The notes beneath the pieces are model-generated. The model saw nothing but the letters and a program-made list of their open reading frames with translations, had not been told where the DNA came from and did not search any database. Shown in pieces: positions 63,826-64,000 of a DNA stretch of 64,000 nt (its first letter is position 1; every line of letters begins with the position of its first letter). A program made the position numbers and the translations under genes. This stretch comes from Sphingobacterium bovistauri. Lineage in GTDB: Bacteria > Bacteroidota > Bacteroidia > Sphingobacteriales > Sphingobacteriaceae. The DNA is taken from positions 1 through 64,000 of the forward strand of contig NZ_JADEYP010000020.1 in NCBI RefSeq assembly GCF_020295405.1, in the 5' to 3' direction.

Positions 63826-64000
63826 ATGCTCAAAAAACATCGTAAATCAATGGCACAAATACCTATTGGGATTTTAGGTATTTGCACCTTAAGTTGCTTT
63901 ATTTCTACTCCAATTCACACTTATGCCTTTCCAAAGTACAATAATTTTCAGCAAGCTTTTATTGAGGGCAGGGTGGTTGACGCGCAAGGGAATGCTATCT
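63826..64000 (+). CDS. SusC-like TonB-dependent receptor, N-terminal fragment cut by window edge
   Basis: 58 codons from ATG 63826 to the window end. Basic N-terminus (MLKKHRKSMAQIPIGIL), a hydrophobic signal segment to about 36, then FIEGRVVDAQGNAI, the opening strand of a CarboxypepD_reg-like domain as in the other SusC proteins here. No STN domain is present before it. The rest is outside the window, so SusC identity is probable rather than certain. Confidence 0.7.
   Translation, partial: MLKKHRKSMAQIPIGILGICTLSCFISTPIHTYAFPKYNNFQQAFIEGRVVDAQGNAI

Noticed and set aside
1..64000. CRISPR array, prophage, integron or replication origin
   Set aside because: No regularly spaced identical repeats, phage structural genes, integrase or DnaA-box cluster were seen.

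Overview
The window comes from a low-GC Bacteroidota genome, most likely a Sphingobacteriaceae member (Sphingobacterium/Pedobacter-like). The evidence is four complete SusC/SusD pairs plus the start of another SusC-like gene, many lipoproteins with an S-C or G-C lipobox, FecR/ECF-sigma regulation, DUF4270, DUF4843 and PKD-like lipoproteins, a Porin_10 type protein, and TAnnTTTG -7 promoter boxes. The genus is an inference.

Layout. 1-180: the truncated end of an IS1182-like insertion sequence. 0.2-10.1 kb: a Kelch lipoprotein with its DUF4270 partner, nicotinamidase pncA, an outer-membrane beta-barrel protein divergent from a TetR regulator, a GH3 beta-N-acetylhexosaminidase and serine deaminase sdaA. 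10.2-19.1 kb: a self-contained PUL (PUL-A) of ECF sigma factor, FecR anti-sigma factor, STN-bearing SusC, SusD, DUF4843 protein and PKD-like lipoprotein, with no hydrolase. 19.2-28.3 kb: housekeeping genes (MBL-fold hydrolase, lipB, hflX, YbdG-like MscS channel, recG, RidA), two lipoproteins and a tiny membrane ORF. Between hflX and lipB sits a small four-helix-bundle gene enclosed by inverted arrays of a degenerate 7-bp repeat.

28.4-59.1 kb looks like one large locus for salvage of amino-sugar polymers, chiefly peptidoglycan. It holds nagA, a GHL10 lipoprotein, a phosphodiester glycosidase (NAGPA type), SusC/D pair B, two overlapping N-acetylmuramoyl-L-alanine amidases of unrelated folds, the exo-N-acetylmuramidase namZ, SusC/D pairs C and D with two accessory lipoproteins, a GH18 enzyme, a metallophosphoesterase/beta-propeller fusion, a decayed polysaccharide deacetylase, murQ and a sodium:solute symporter. 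A plausible flow is: surface and periplasmic enzymes cut glycan strands and stem peptides, SusC/D pumps and the symporter import the sugars, MurQ turns MurNAc-6-P into GlcNAc-6-P, and NagA deacetylates it. The MurNAc kinase needed before MurQ is not in the window. A TGCGTTTTT direct-repeat motif recurs upstream of the GH3 gene, namZ, SusC-D and murQ and may be a shared operator.

59.3-64 kb: a Porin_10 family protein, three tandem tRNA-Val(TAC) genes, a small membrane protein and a secreted protein converging on a perfect 62-bp palindrome, a second (solo) heptamer array, and the N-terminus of another SusC-like receptor cut by the window edge.
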